A stretch of 64,000 nt of DNA from Moringa oleifera (GCA_021397835.1 JAJFZO010000087.1:3472001-3536000); one strand, 5' to 3'. Positions 37,374 to 49,700 are shown, numbered from the stretch's first letter. Program-made: numbers and translations. The notes: generated by a model not told the origin, from the letters alone.

Positions 37374-37908
37374 ATATTCATTGCTTAAGTTAACCATGGT
37401 TAATATAGAAAGTAAATAGTGAGATATGTAAGTAATTTTCAAGTTTATTCAAAATATTTATCATAAAGCAAAATTCTTTTTTAAAAAATTAAAAATCTCT
37501 CATTTAAATATGAATCTCTTCCATCAAAAATCAGGGAAAAAAATTCATTACTTAAGTTAACCATGGTTAATGTCAAATCTAAGAAAGAATCTTTAGGGAG
37601 TGTTAAAAATCTTCATATTGGGCATCTAACCACATGTAATTTTGAATCAGCATTTACACCAAACTAAACTGGAGACGTGTACACTGATGTAAGGTTCTTG
37701 TTCAAATATGATCCATGGGCTACCCTTTAGGTGATCCACATGAGCAACTCTTAGGTGCGGGATGAAGATGCTTTCGGTGACGAATATCTTTCTTAAAGCA
37801 AAAAGCTTATCTTATTATTCATATATATATATATAATAACTCATTTTATGATGGATATATAATAGAAGAAAATAAAAATCTCTACCTTGTTAATAGAGTC
37901 CAAATCAT

Positions 37909-38110
37909 CTAACCAAGGTGGAAATGCACCCAACTCATAAGGAACTTATAGAGATTCATGTTTGTGGTGTGTTTATGGGTACGTAGGCTTGTCGAGATCG
38001 CTATGCTGCAGGCTATGGTGTCTTGAGTTCAGAGGAGTAAAGGTACTTATAGAGATTGTGTGGATAGAATATTGTTTTTCAGCATCTTCATGGGTAAGTT
38101 TCTAAGTATA
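37909..38110 (-). pseudogene. EF-hand gene remnant: promoter and start codon only
   Basis: The promoter (TATA box at 38044-38051), leader and ATG (37957-37959) match genes 3-5, but everything from the second codon through the 3' flank is missing. Downstream sequence resumes at CAACTCATAAGGAAC (37931-37945), which in unit 3 lies about 850 bases away from the ATG. Ten bases at the junction (37947-37956) belong to neither side. With adjoining bases they form ACTTATAGAGATT (37944-37956), identical to 38045-38057 in the promoter. The ATG now opens a 16-codon ORF ending at 37909. Confidence 0.8.
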
Positions 38111-38459
38111 TCCAACGGATAGGATGCAGTTGGACTTTTTTGCAGTGGCTGCTCAATCCAAGATTCATTTTGCTACAAGTACTTTTATTTTTAGCATTCC
38201 ATGTGCAATTAAATTCCAATTTGAATGATTAAAACCTAAAGAACACGCAAACTGAAGAAGATAAGAGGGAAGCATCTAAGCTTAGGTAATGATACCATGA
38301 TGTCCCAAACTGGTGTAAGATCGCTGCCGTCAAAATGATGGATAAGCATTCACATTGTCACCTCTCATTAACTTGGAGAATAAAGCTCTTTAGCTTGTGG
38401 AGAATATTTTTACCGCTTAAACATCCAGACAAACCGTATCAAAAAGGAGATAAGATGAT

Positions 38460-40002
38460 GTTTAAAATAATATTATTTTTTAATAAATATTAATTTTTAA
38501 CTGAAATCTAAACTAATGTTTGCAGAAGTGTTTTAATTAAGAAATTACAATTAAAAATTAAATGCAATTATTAAGTAATATTCAAAAATTTCCAAAAAAA
38601 AATCCATTTGTAAAATAAATACGTAATATACATCAATAACGCATAAACTAATGTAATATTTATTATCATATTATTAATTACAAAATAATTCATGATATCA
38701 TGTTCTCAAAAAATCTTAGATTAAGAAATTAAACATAAAATTATGGCAAAATCATCAATGTATCTCTAATAACATAAAACGACCTATATTTATACATATA
38801 TATCGGTATAAACATGTGATATTATTAAGAATATAATTTTATTTATTTAAATTTTAAAATGGTATAAATATTTCGATCTTTAATAGGAATACTAATTTGG
38901 GTTTCTTTTCAGTTTTCTTTTTAGTAAAACATTATGGAAAGGGATACATATTTAAAAAATAACAAAAAATTAATCTTAATTAAAAGTGATATGAATAAAT
39001 AAGAATAATACCAAAAAAATCTAAACAAAACCAGTTAAAATAATACCTAAATATTTTCAAATCATCAAAAGCAATATCTAATAGGAATTTTAATTTATGT
39101 AATAAAAAAATCAAAAAAATACAAATCAATGATAATAATAAGACAAATAAACTTTAATTGAATATAATACATATAAATCAGAATAATATAAAAAATCAAA
39201 ATTTAATATATTAAAATACTAAATATAAAATTATATTAAAAAAAGTGATAATAATCTTTCCATCTGCAAGATAATACCAATTTATGATTTTATTTTTAAA
39301 TACAGATCAATAAAAATTAAAAAAAAATTCAAAGTTAATTGAAAGTAATGCAGACAATTAGCTTAAAATCAAAAAGATTCAAATTTAAAAATATTTAAAA
39401 TCTTAATATAAAATTTCGGCAAAATGTGATACTAGTAAATCTTTCAATTATCATGAATAATTTTCAATTATCATGAACAAGACTAATTTTCAATTTCACT
39501 TCTGCAATAAAACATTGTGAGAAATGATACACATTAATAAGAATAATAAAAAACATTTAACCTTAAATAAATTGAAAATGATATTAATTAACAAGAATAA
39601 TATAAAAAATCAAATTTATATATATCCAAATTTGAAATATAGAATTAAATAAATAAATAATTACCCAAATACTACAGTATATATTTTAATTTTCAAGAAC
39701 CATAATAATCTAGATTTTCAATTTTTCCAAAAAAAATCATAAAAAATGTTATAGCTCAATAAAGTAAAAAAATTAACTTTAATTTGAAGTGAAACAGATC
39801 AACAATAATAATAATATAAAAAAATCAAATTAAAAAATACTAAAAATCTTAAATATAAAATTGTATAAACAATCAAATTAATACTTGTATGTCTTTCAAT
39901 CTTTAACAGCAATGTATTAGTTTGGGTTCACTACAAAAGAAGGCCCAAATTAATGAGAAAAATTTAATCTAAATCAAAGTGATAATATAAAAATAAAATT
40001 AT
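38460..40002. repeat. Degenerate tandem array (unit 4, left half)
   Basis: The same block family, with a small local duplication of TTTTCAATTATCATGAA near 39.44-39.48 kb. No gene. Confidence 0.7.
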
Positions 40003-41868
40003 CATAATTATAAAAATTATAATAAGTGACAATGATTTAATGATAATTCTTTCAAGAGTGTCATTAAAAGCATCATTAATAATTTTTAATATTAATTTTT
40101 TTAAAACTGGCATTGAAAGTCTATTTTTAATGTTAGTTTCAAAACAACTGACATTGAAAAAGAGATTTATCACTTTTTAACGTCCGTTACCATTTGTCTG
40201 ACATTAAAAGGTAACATCTAATATCAATTCCATGAGAATTGATGTTAAAAAGTTACATTACATAGTTTGAAAAGCTTGACATAGCTTTTTGTAAGTATAT
40301 TTGGGCGAATATTAGGTATGAATGAGTATATATTGATAAATTTATTATTTGATAGTTTTTAAGATTTTTAGATTAATTGATTAATTAAGTATATGTTAGT
40401 TAGATGAATTTATATTTTGATGAATTAAGTAGATATTAATTAGATGAAATTATATTTTGATGAATTTATGTTTGAATAAATTTTGTTAGATAAGATTAAT
40501 TGGTATATTTTGTAAAATTTATATTGATTTTGTAATTAACTTAATTTAATATTAGTAAAATTTTAAATAGATAATTAATTAATTAAATATTCTATAGTAA
40601 ATAATTAAATATTATTTAAATATTAATTAATTTACTAGCTCTTTAGATGCTTATATAGTGATTAATTAGATGTTAATTAAATATTGACTACGTATTAATT
40701 AACTAATTAGTTATGAATTATTTATTTAAATTTTAATTAATTAATTAGATGCTTATAATTAAAATTTAGTTAATTTACTAGTGCTTGTAAAGTAATTAAT
40801 TATAAGTTAATCAATTAACTATGTATTAATTAACTAATTAATTATAAATTATTTACTTAGATTTTAATTAATTAATTTTTCATTAGTTATATATTATTTA
40901 TTTAATGATATACTAACTCATCGTTTGTTATTTAGGTAATTAATTAATTACATGCTAATTTAGTTAAATATATAATTAATTACACATGTCAATCAATTCA
41001 TTAGAATGTTGGTTACATGTAATTTGTACATAAATGTCTAATATAAAAAGTTTAGAACTTTAGAATGGATAAAATTTAGATGTTCGCTGATAGAAGGTCA
41101 AAGGCACATGATGTAGTGGTAAATAGCTTTTTAGATTATGCTGTTCAAAATAGTGATAACTCTAAATTAGTTCAGTATCTATATATTAAATGTGGTAATA
41201 TGAAGCGTCATACTCCACTTAAGATATGAAATCATTAATGTGTATATGGAGTTGACATAATTATCAAAATTGGATATCACACAGAGAAACTTGTATTATT
41301 AAGTCTTTTACTTATAAGAATGCTAGAGTTGTTAGGGAGGTAAAACACATCGAGGAAGTTGATAACACTATAGAAATGGTACAAAAGGCATTTACAAAGT
41401 ATGATAGTAATTGTAACCACTTTGACAGATTACTAAATGATGCCGAGAAACTTTTATATCCTAGATTAGTGAAGTTCACTAAACTATCTCCTCTAGTTAA
41501 ATTGTATAATTTGAAGGCAAAATATGTTTGGTCTGATGAAAATTTTATTGATTTTTTAAATTTGATTGCTGAAATATTGCTTAATAATAGTGAAATGCCT
41601 ACATCCATGTATGTAGTAATAAATTTGATCTTTTCATTTACGTTAATATATATATTTTTTTCACCCTTAAGATTATTGATTATTTTTTATTGGTACTCTT
41701 TTAAATTGTTTCAAGTTATTAATTAATCAAGTGATAGGCGCATTCCTAAGACTATTCCTGCTAAGGTATATATATTTAAACTTACATGTGATGTTAGTTT
41801 TATTTAGTTTATAAAATATAATAATTAAAAATTTTTAATGCAACATAGACTTCAAATTTTAAATACTA
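40003..41868 (+). mobile_element. CACTA transposon copy D, left part
   Basis: A degraded left end (ATAATTATAAAAATTATAAT), subterminal repeats and a transposase fragment. It is cut by the LTR retrotransposon starting at 41869 and resumes at 56045. Confidence 0.65.
41080..41640 (+). pseudogene. TNP2-type transposase N-terminal fragment (copy D)
   Basis: The best preserved of the four complete fragments. It starts at ATG 41080 (FADRRSKAHDVVVNSFLDYAVQNSDN..., with IKCGNMKRHT), then has stops and a frameshift. A long open run follows with MVQKAFTKYDSNCNHFDRLL and NDAEKLLYPRLVKFTKLSPLVKLYNLKAKY, ending at NNSEMPTSMYVV. The order matches the Transpos_assoc domain followed by the start of TNP2. The catalytic core is missing. 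Confidence 0.66.
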
Positions 41869-42052
41869 TGTAGACACCTATTTTGTAGTAATACTGTAAT
41901 GCTACTAATGCTGCCAATGCTGCAATGTTGCCAATTCTGTAATGCTGCTAATGCTATAATGTTTTACAAAGTTGCCAACTCTACCATGTTGCCAATTTTG
42001 CAATGCTGCAATGCTATTTATTTCTGCATTAAATGGAGGCTTGGTTAAAATC

Positions 42053-42060
42053 TATAAATA
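42053..42060 (+). promoter_or_regulatory. LTR promoter TATA box (5' LTR)
   Basis: TATAAATA about 185 bases into the LTR, conserved in the 3' LTR at 53855-53862. This is the position expected for the U3 promoter. Confidence 0.6.
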
Positions 42061-42984
42061 CCCACCTTGGCTAAAAGCTTATAAGGGATTTTTTAAGAGA
42101 GAGTGTGGAAGAGAGAATGTTAAGAAATTTTGAGAGTTTAGAAAATATTTGGAGAAAGTTATAAAAGAGGGAGATAGTAATATAAAAAGAGTTGGAGAGA
42201 TTTTCTTTAGTAAGGAGAGATTTAAAGGAGAAACTTTCAAATATTACTTCCTCTTGAAGAACAAGATAACCTTTTTTTGGTGATTTTATCTTTAATTTTT
42301 TCCTTTATTTTTTATGAATATTTTCTTTCATTTATTTACTTAATTGTTATATATATATATATATATATATACACACCTCTTGCACACGTGCATCCTTTTA
42401 TTTATCTTCATGGTATTCTCACTTGAATTTTTATTTACCTGATATATTGATATATTTATATTCCTCTATTTACAAATAAATATAATTTTTTCTATGCTTT
42501 CATATTGAATACATGAAAAGTTAAGTAAAAAATGAATAGTATCTGAAAGTGATGAGCAAAAAAAAATGTAATTTAATAAAAAATAAAGGGGATGTGATAC
42601 ATAAATAAAAAAAGAAAATGAAGAAAGAGTTGTGAGGGAGGTAATATATGCTTCCCTGTTGAATACATAAAATTTGCTTGAAAGAACAAAAAATAAAAAA
42701 AAAAAAGAGAAAGATAATTTTAAGATATTAAGGTTGTTTTAAAATAATAAATTTAAATTATTTATAATATAAAATTATTAAGTAAATTAAGTTTTATTTT
42801 TATTTTTTTACTCAATTTTAACTATGTTTTCAAAAAAGATGAAATCGCTTTGATATTATTTTAATTTCTTAAAAAAATTAAAATAAAAAAACTTTAAATT
42901 TTTGAGAGTATAAGATTATTCAAGAGTTTTCTTAAAAAATTATTTTAAAAATAATAATATATGTTTTAAGCTATTGAATAATAT

Positions 42985-43560
42985 GAAAAAATCTCAAATG
43001 AGAGATTTTTATATTTCTTATATAAGAATTATTTTTTAAATATAAAAAAATAAAAATATATTTTTTAATTTTTGAAGGATACAAAAAAATCTCAAGAGAG
43101 AGATATTTTAACATAAAAATTACTTAATATTTTAAAAAATATGGAAAAATCTCAAGAGAGATTTTCATACTTTCTGATATAAAATTTATTTAATATTTTT
43201 TTAAGAATTGTGAAAAGATTTCAAGAGAGGGTTTTTATATTTAAAAATATATTTATAAAAAATCTAAGAGAAAAATATTTGTAAGATATAAGTATTTCAA
43301 ATTTTAAGTGATATGAAAGATCTCAAGAGAGTAGTTTTCAGATTTTTTTAATATAAAATTAAATTTTAAAATACTTATTTGATATTTTTGAGAAAATATA
43401 AAAAAATCTCAAAAGATATTTTTATACTCTCTAATATAAAATTTATTTAATATTTTTTTGAGAAATGTGAAACTTCAAGAGAGGGTTTTTATATTTAAAA
43501 ATATATTTATAAACAATCTAAGAGAAAAATATTTATATTCTCTAAAATATTTTTTGTATA
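42985..43560. repeat. LTR-internal repeats with ATCTC-AAGA-GAGAT palindromes
   Basis: About seven diverged copies of a block of roughly 55-70 bases, each centred on AAAATCTCAAGAGAGATTTT or a close variant, followed by TATATTTTCTAATATAAAATT. Each core is self-complementary. The 3' LTR has the corresponding series at about 54.79-55.27 kb. Confidence 0.7.
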
Positions 43561-43756
43561 TGACTCTGAATTCATTTTTATTTTCAATTGATAAAATTAA
43601 AAAAGTTGAATTTAAGACCTATATTTAAATATCAAATATTAATTATTTGCTTGCATTAAGGTCATGAGATTTTAAAATTATTTATATATTTATATAATGT
43701 AGCTATGCATGTGCATCAAAATGTTATTGAATTCACATGAATCGCAACAAAAAATA

Positions 43757-43922
43757 TTTTGAGGATTAGGGGGTTGAACAAGAGTGAGACCTCTATATTC
43801 TCTATCATAAAAAAAATGTTTTAAGATTAGAGGTTAAGCAAGAGCGAAACCTCTACATCTTCTCTCATAAAATGATTTCAAAAATTAAAGGTAAAGCAAG
43901 AGTTAAACCTTTATATTCCCCA
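43757..43922. repeat. Threefold LTR-internal tandem repeat of about 57 bp
   Basis: Three copies of a block reading roughly TTTTGAGGATTAGAGGTTAA, then GCAAGAGTGAGACCTCTATA, then TTCTCTCATAAAA. The same triplet is in the 3' LTR at about 55.49-55.66 kb. Confidence 0.75.
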
Positions 43923-44313
43923 AAACATTAAAATTTTATTTTATTTTTTATATTATGCACATTTCCTTTTAGACACATTTTTGTAAATCAATTTTAAAAA
44001 TCAAGTGAATTTCAAAACCAAAAAATAATCGTGATCAATTGGTACCAATTTTTAGGCACCATGAGGGTGTTAATCCTTCCCTACGCATAATCAACTCCCA
44101 AACTTATATTTTTAATTTTAAAAGACCAATGTTGCCTTCTTTATTTTTTGAAAATAAATGAATTTCGATGTCCAATCACACCCTAAAAAGGATTGGTGGC
44201 GACTCCCTTTATTTTTTATTTTCTAACATCTTTTTGAAAGAAACTCACCCAAAATACATTTTTTTAAGTTGCTTCAAGAATTTGACCCTAATTGAAGGTA
44301 GGTTATGACAGCT

Positions 44314-44330
44314 TGGCGACGCTATTGGGA
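44314..44330 (+). promoter_or_regulatory. Primer-binding site
   Basis: TGGCGACGCTATTGGGA begins three bases after the 5' LTR end. The TGGCGAC... form is seen in Tat/Ogre-type elements, where it pairs with a tRNA 3' end. The exact tRNA is not assigned here. Confidence 0.6.
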
Positions 44331-45640
44331 ACATTTAGAGAGTCAAGCCAAAATTGATTATGGATTACTTTTTAGTTTTGAAAATTGAAGTTTAATCTTG
44401 GTTCCCTCTTATTTCACATTTGTTGCATTTAGAATTACTGTTCGATTAATTTTCTACTTATTTTTCACGTTTACTTTACATTATATATTGTCACCTAAAT
44501 TGTGTTATGACTTACGCACTTTTTACACACACACAATCAATTCATTAGAATTTTGGTTACATGCTTTACCCTTTATGAGGAAATAGAGTAAACTATGCTC
44601 TCGAGAAGCACCTTGCTTCTGCATGGGATATTCTCACTCAAATTGAACTTGAAATTCTTTATCATTTTTGAGAAGTTAATGCTTCCGTAACAATGATAGT
44701 AATGTTTCAGGATGCCATACTAATCTAGTGAGGAGCAATCTAAAAATCTATAAGAAATTGATCAATTTCTCAAAGCCCCAGCATGTGACAAGTCTAGAAA
44801 ATTGAGAATAAGATAGGGCCATAGCTAGTCATTAAAAAAAAAACCTTTAGGACATGAAGAGAGTCATGTTTTATATATGAATGTTGTTTAATATTTTTAT
44901 CCTATTGTGATACTGACTCTTTGCTTAATGTTTGTTCTTTTGCTTTATAGTTACATGACATATCATCAAGAGGATTATTGCCTTCACAAGCTTGAAACAA
45001 GTGATAAACTTTTGTTAAATTCATAAAGTATCAATAATCATGGAAGTTTCACAGTCAAGCAAGCTAATGTCAATGGTGGTCCAGAGTTATGTCTTTAATT
45101 ATGGACTTAATGTTAGATGTTGACCATGTATATGAATACTTTATAAAATTAATGAGAATTTATATTTATTTTCAAGTTGTGAAGTTAATAAATTTCCTAA
45201 TATTTTTGCATTCGTACTAACCATAATGCATGCATACCTTTAATTATGACACTAAAATATTTGATTTGGGGTAACAAGACAAGTATAGGAAAATTAAAAC
45301 ACCATCTCATTGTAAAGAGCTACGGAACTCGTTCAAAGACAAAAGTTAATATGGAAGATCAACAAGCTAGGATGGAAAGATTAAAGAACATAAGATGATA
45401 AGAAAGCAACAAAAAAAGATGACACGTAGTTAAAAAGAGATGTAGTCCCAATTCCTCCAAATGATGAAGATAATGCAATCAATAGTTGAGAAAAAAAAAG
45501 TTGTTGTGGAATAAGAGGCTCTTAAAAATACACATGCCAGGGGAAATTAGACCTTCATAGCCCACCAAGGAAATCTTTCACCTAATTACCCATAAGGATT
45601 TACCCTTATTTATGAACCAAGGTGCGGTGCATACACTAGC
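44331..45640 (+). other. Retrotransposon leader and region before gag
   Basis: Low coding potential on the plus strand, with degraded stretches (about 45.3-45.65 kb) rich in K, E and R codons that may be the start of the gag region or an ORF1 remnant. No confident domain. Confidence 0.4.
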
Positions 45641-45689
45641 ATGCCAAAAGCGGGAAAACCAATCTATGTGCTTGACTTGGATTAACCAA

Positions 45690-46350
45690 TAGAAACAAAG
45701 AAGTTGAGGATTGAAAATGTCAACAATAAGGAATTATTGCAGAAGTATGAAATGTTGGCAAAAAAAGGTGAAAGGGTTTGAAGAGGCTTGTAAATTTCAA
45801 GACTAGATATTTCAGACCTCATTTTTGTGCCTGGACTAGTATTACCGCCAAAGTTCAAAGCACTTGAATCGATAAATTCGATGGAACTACATGTCCATTC
45901 ATGCACATTCACATGTATTTACATAAGATGCATGGATATGAGGACAATCAGAAGCTGCTTAGACATTGCTTCCAAGATATCGTGAAAAAAGAAATGCTAG
46001 ATTGGTACACTAACTTAAAAGTCTTTAAAATTCAATCTTGAAAGGATCTAGCCACTGCTTTCATGGCTTACTACTAGCACATGGTAGAGCTTGCACCAAA
46101 TCGAGTTACGTTACAAAATATGTGCAAGAAAAATGATGAATCTTTCAAAGAAGATGCTCGAAAGTGGCATGAAGTTATAGCAAAAGTTCATCCAACTTTG
46201 TCCAAAGATGAGTTTTCAGCATTATTTGTCAATACTCTAAAGCCCCCATTCTATGAGAAGCCACTTGGTATGTCAGGTGAAAAATTTGTCAAGATAGTTA
46301 GGTAGAATGAGATTTTTGAGAATGCCTATAGACTTGGATGGTTGGAGGAT
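45690..46350 (+). pseudogene. gag: Retrotransposon gag remnant
   Basis: Segments typical of Tat/Ogre gag can be read in one main frame with stops. LVLPPKFKALESI and FDGTTCPFMHIHMYLHKMHGY come first, then KLLRHCFQD, a tryptophan-containing LDWYTNL and KDLATAFMAYY. An open run (46081-46305) follows with MVELAPNRVTLQNMCKKNDE and SFKEDARKWHEVIAKVHPTL. The product would be the capsid-like structural protein. No CCHC zinc knuckle was seen. Broken by stops. Confidence 0.75.
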
Positions 46351-47262
46351 CCAAACAATGCAAAGAAAGCTATAACATGAAAGAAAAAAGAAGGAGAAAT
46401 AAATCATATTTCTCAACAGATTTTTTATCAATCTTTATTTTACAACTCACGACCTCATCCGTACAAGTTTCTAAGGAATCCTTACCCTACGCCTTACCAT
46501 TCGGTCACAAACGTCATTAGTATAATACCAATGCTAGTAATATAGCAGCGATCATTGGCATTACCACCTCTTGTTGCTACTCAAAACCTTAACCAACCCA
46601 ATCTCCAATAAGTAAGAACCTAAAGTCAACATCTGAGGGTCCCCATAAGATCGATCCCCATAACATATGCAAAGTTGTATCCCCAATTACTAGAAGAAAA
46701 GTTAGTAGCCCCAACATTTTTGAAACAGATATAACCTTCATATCCCAAGTGGTATGACCTAGAGGTGACTTATGCTTACCAAGTGGAGCGATTGGGCATA
46801 ATATAGGGAATTGCATAGTATTTAAGTACAATGTCCAATCTTTAGTTGATCATGAGGCCTTGAGGTTTAATACAGACCTCAGCCCAAATGTGGTTAATAA
46901 TCCACTACCAATGCATGGCAACCGATAGTTAACATGTTAGAAATCATAAAAGATGATTGTTTACATAGTATACCCCAAGCAAATATGGGAATTCTCTTGG
47001 TAAGCATTCAGCCAAAAGTAGTTATTAAGGTACTAACGCCTTTTCTGTATAAGAATACACATGCCGTTCCTAAGAATTATCAGGTCTAAATTAAAATAAA
47101 AAAAGAATTTGATGTAGTGAACGTGGTAGGCCGAGCCATATTACTTAGAGTATGAGGTCTTATGGCTTAACAGAACCTAAAGAAAGATAAGTTGCAGCTT
47201 ACTCAAGTGAAAAGAAGAAAGAAAAATAAGTCAATAGAAAACATCCTATCATTGAAAAGGAG

Positions 47263-47930
47263 GCTCTAGAGTTTTTAAAATTCTTTAAGTATAATGAATA
47301 TAATGTGATTGACCAATTACAAAAAACACAAGCAAAGATCTCATTGTTATCACTCTCACTAAGTTCAAAGTCTCATCATGAGTCCCTAATGAAGGTGCTA
47401 AAGAATGACTATGTGCCTCATGACATATCGTTAAAAAAGATGGGTGACTTGATAGGAAACCTCACAGCTTATAATTTTGTCATGTTCAGTAATAATGAAA
47501 TTCTAATGGATGGGAGAGGTTCTACGAAGGCCTTACATATATCAATTGAGTGTAAGGGCTATACCATCTCCAAAGTCTTAATAGATAATGGGTCCTCATT
47601 GAATGTAATGCCCTTATCAACTCTAAGAAGCTTCCCTTAGATATGTAATACATGAGTTAGAGCACAATAATCGTATGAGCATTTGACGGCTCAAAAAGGG
47701 AAGTGACTAGGGTTATGGAAGTGCCAATGACAATAGGTCTATGCATCTACAACATTGAATTCCAAGTGATGGACATTAATACCTATTTTTACCACTTGCT
47801 TGGAAGACCTTGGATTCATATGGCAAAGGTTGTGCCTTCGGCCCTACACTAGCAAGTCAAAATGATTGTGGATAGTTAGCTCATTGCCATTAAAGGAGAA
47901 GAAGACATCATAGCTTCAATTTTATTAAGC
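47263..47930 (+). pseudogene. Retrotransposon aspartic protease remnant
   Basis: A 111-codon open run (47305-47640) ends in ALHISIECKGYTISKVLIDNG followed by SSLNVMPLSTL. The active-site motif is D-N-G (codons 47584-47592), as in Tat-lineage proteases. After a stop, downstream fragments YHLLGRPWIHMAKVVPSAL and DSxLIAIKGEED complete the usual domain. The protease would process gag-pol. Stops make it inactive. Confidence 0.75.
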
Positions 47931-48122
47931 CACTCCTATATTAAGGCTTTAGAAAACACTAAAGATTGTTCATTCAGGGCATTAAAATTTATGAATGCTA
48001 CTAAACATGTATGGGCATGGCAGCCTCGCATCTCTAAAAATATAAAATTCTAATTGAGGCAAACCTTGGGTAAAAGGTACAAAGTCGAAAGAGGATTAGT
48101 GAAGATTTTGTAAACGATAGCA

Positions 48123-48400
48123 TTGGCCTTGGATATCCTTGAAAACAAGGATCAGATTGGCTTGGGCTACAAAAGGACTAGGGCTGAGAAAAGCCAAATG
48201 ATGATAGAAAATAAGAAAAAGAGGAAGATGTTGTTTGAAGGGAAAACTTATGAGTCAAAGCCTATCGATTATAGTATTCTGTTGCATCGAGCATTCAAAT
48301 CAATTAGTTTTATTATCCCTAAAGAGCCTATTCATGTTATTTCAAAACTGGAAGTTAGCTTGCAGAAGAGCTTTCTCATCTCTCAATCAACATGATAGGA
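48123..48400 (+). pseudogene. Protease-RT linker remnant
   Basis: The open run DQIGLGYKRTRAEKSQMMIE..KKRK resembles the GLGYKPT linker of Ogre-like polyproteins. It is followed by a conserved-looking HRAFKSISFIIP. AT-rich noncoding sequence follows up to about 48.6 kb, and coding sense resumes near 48.69 kb. Confidence 0.55.
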
Positions 48401-48816
48401 GATTCACATATAGAGGAGAGAGATTGTGGAATCCATCCATGTCCCCCAAGATTTTTTTTGAATAATTAGACTACAACTGAATTGCCAACAATTTTCACTG
48501 TTAAAAAAAAAGTGATTTTCTAACTTTGTGTTTAAATTTGATTACTATCAATGAATGCATTTTTTTTATTTTTACCCAATATTTGTTTTATTCTTCACCT
48601 TTTCATTGACATTTATTTTCAAGCATCCAAATAAGACATTCCCATTTTCATCTCTCTGGTCGCATATAATGAATATCCCAATGCTATGAATGTTAATTTT
48701 GAATCGAATCCCAAATAATTTCTATATCAAGATGATTCTAAATCAAAAGAAAATGGTGAAAAACATATATTACCCCCAAATTTATCAAGAATGATTGAAC
48801 AAAAGAAAAAAAAAAT

Positions 48817-49700
48817 ATGTCGTATAAAAAGTTCATGGAGAACATTAATTTGGGAAATGAAATAAAAAAAGATATAAAAATTAGGACTACTTTATCTTCT
48901 GACATAAGAGAAGAGTTAATAAAATTACAAAAGGAATATTCAGATGTTTTTGCATGGTCGTATAAAGACATACCAAACCTGGATAGTAGTATCGTCGAGT
49001 ATAAATTACCATTAAAATCAGGATGCATATCAGTTCAACAAAAGCTAAGAAGAATGACGCTAGAAGCATTGTTAAAGATTAAAGAAGAAGTCCAAAAATA
49101 ATTAGATGCAGGGTTTATTACTATGGCACATTACCCAGAATGGGTAGCTAATATAGTGCCAATACCAAAGAAAGATGGCAAGGTACAGAGGTGTGTAGAT
49201 TACAAAGACATTAATCAAGCAAGTCCGAAGGATAATTTTTCGTTGCTGCATATCGACACTCTAATGGATAATATAACCAAAGTTATTTATTTTCTTTCAT
49301 GGATACTTAAGATATAATCAAATAAAAATGGCACCAGGGGATATGGAAAAAATCATATTTGTCACCCTTTAGGGAACATTTTGCTATCATGTAATGCCAT
49401 TTAGGTTAAAAAATGCCGGCACAACTTACCAACGCACTATGAAACCTTATTTTATGATATGATGCACAAAACAATTAAAGTCTATGTTAATGACATGATA
49501 GCCAAATTTGAGAAAGATGAAGATCATGTGGAGGATTTAAGAAATTTTTTTTGAAAGATTTCAAAAAATATGAGTTACGGTTGAATTCGAATAAGTGCAC
49601 TTTCGATGTGAAATCAAGAAAACTATTTGGATTTATCATAAGTGAGAAAGGTATTGAAGTCGATCTCAATGAAGTATAGATGATTCAGAATTTGGCACCA
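48817..49700 (+). pseudogene. Retrotransposon reverse transcriptase remnant
   Basis: The order follows Tat-lineage RT: EYSDVFAWSYKDIPNLDSSIVEYKLPL, then QKLRRMTLEALLKIKEEVQK, then AHYPEWVANIVPIPKKDGKV and CVDYKDINQASPKDNF. After a break come PGDMEKIIFVT and VMPFRLKNAGTTYQR. The active site at 49483-49494 reads Y-V-N-D in place of Y-V-D-D. LFGFIISEKGIEVD closes the domain. Stops at about 49101, 49315 and elsewhere, plus the lost catalytic aspartate, show it is inactive. Confidence 0.82.

Larger units (their letters stand above)
41869..44310 (+). repeat. 5' LTR
   Basis: Begins TGTAGACACC and ends GGTTATGACA. The first part has short AATGCTGC-type repeats (41890-42020). A TATAAATA box lies at 42053-42060, an (AT)n-ACAC run at about 42345-42377, and two families of internal repeats further right. 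It aligns with 53759-56044 over its whole length. Confidence 0.85.

Noticed and set aside
41869..44310. 5' LTR treated as a solo LTR or separate element
   Set aside because: A matching 3' LTR, primer-binding site, internal domains and target duplication show one full-length element.
48235..48465. Second overlapping ORF in the protease-RT linker
   Set aside because: It is a different frame of the same decayed polyprotein region, with no domain of its own.
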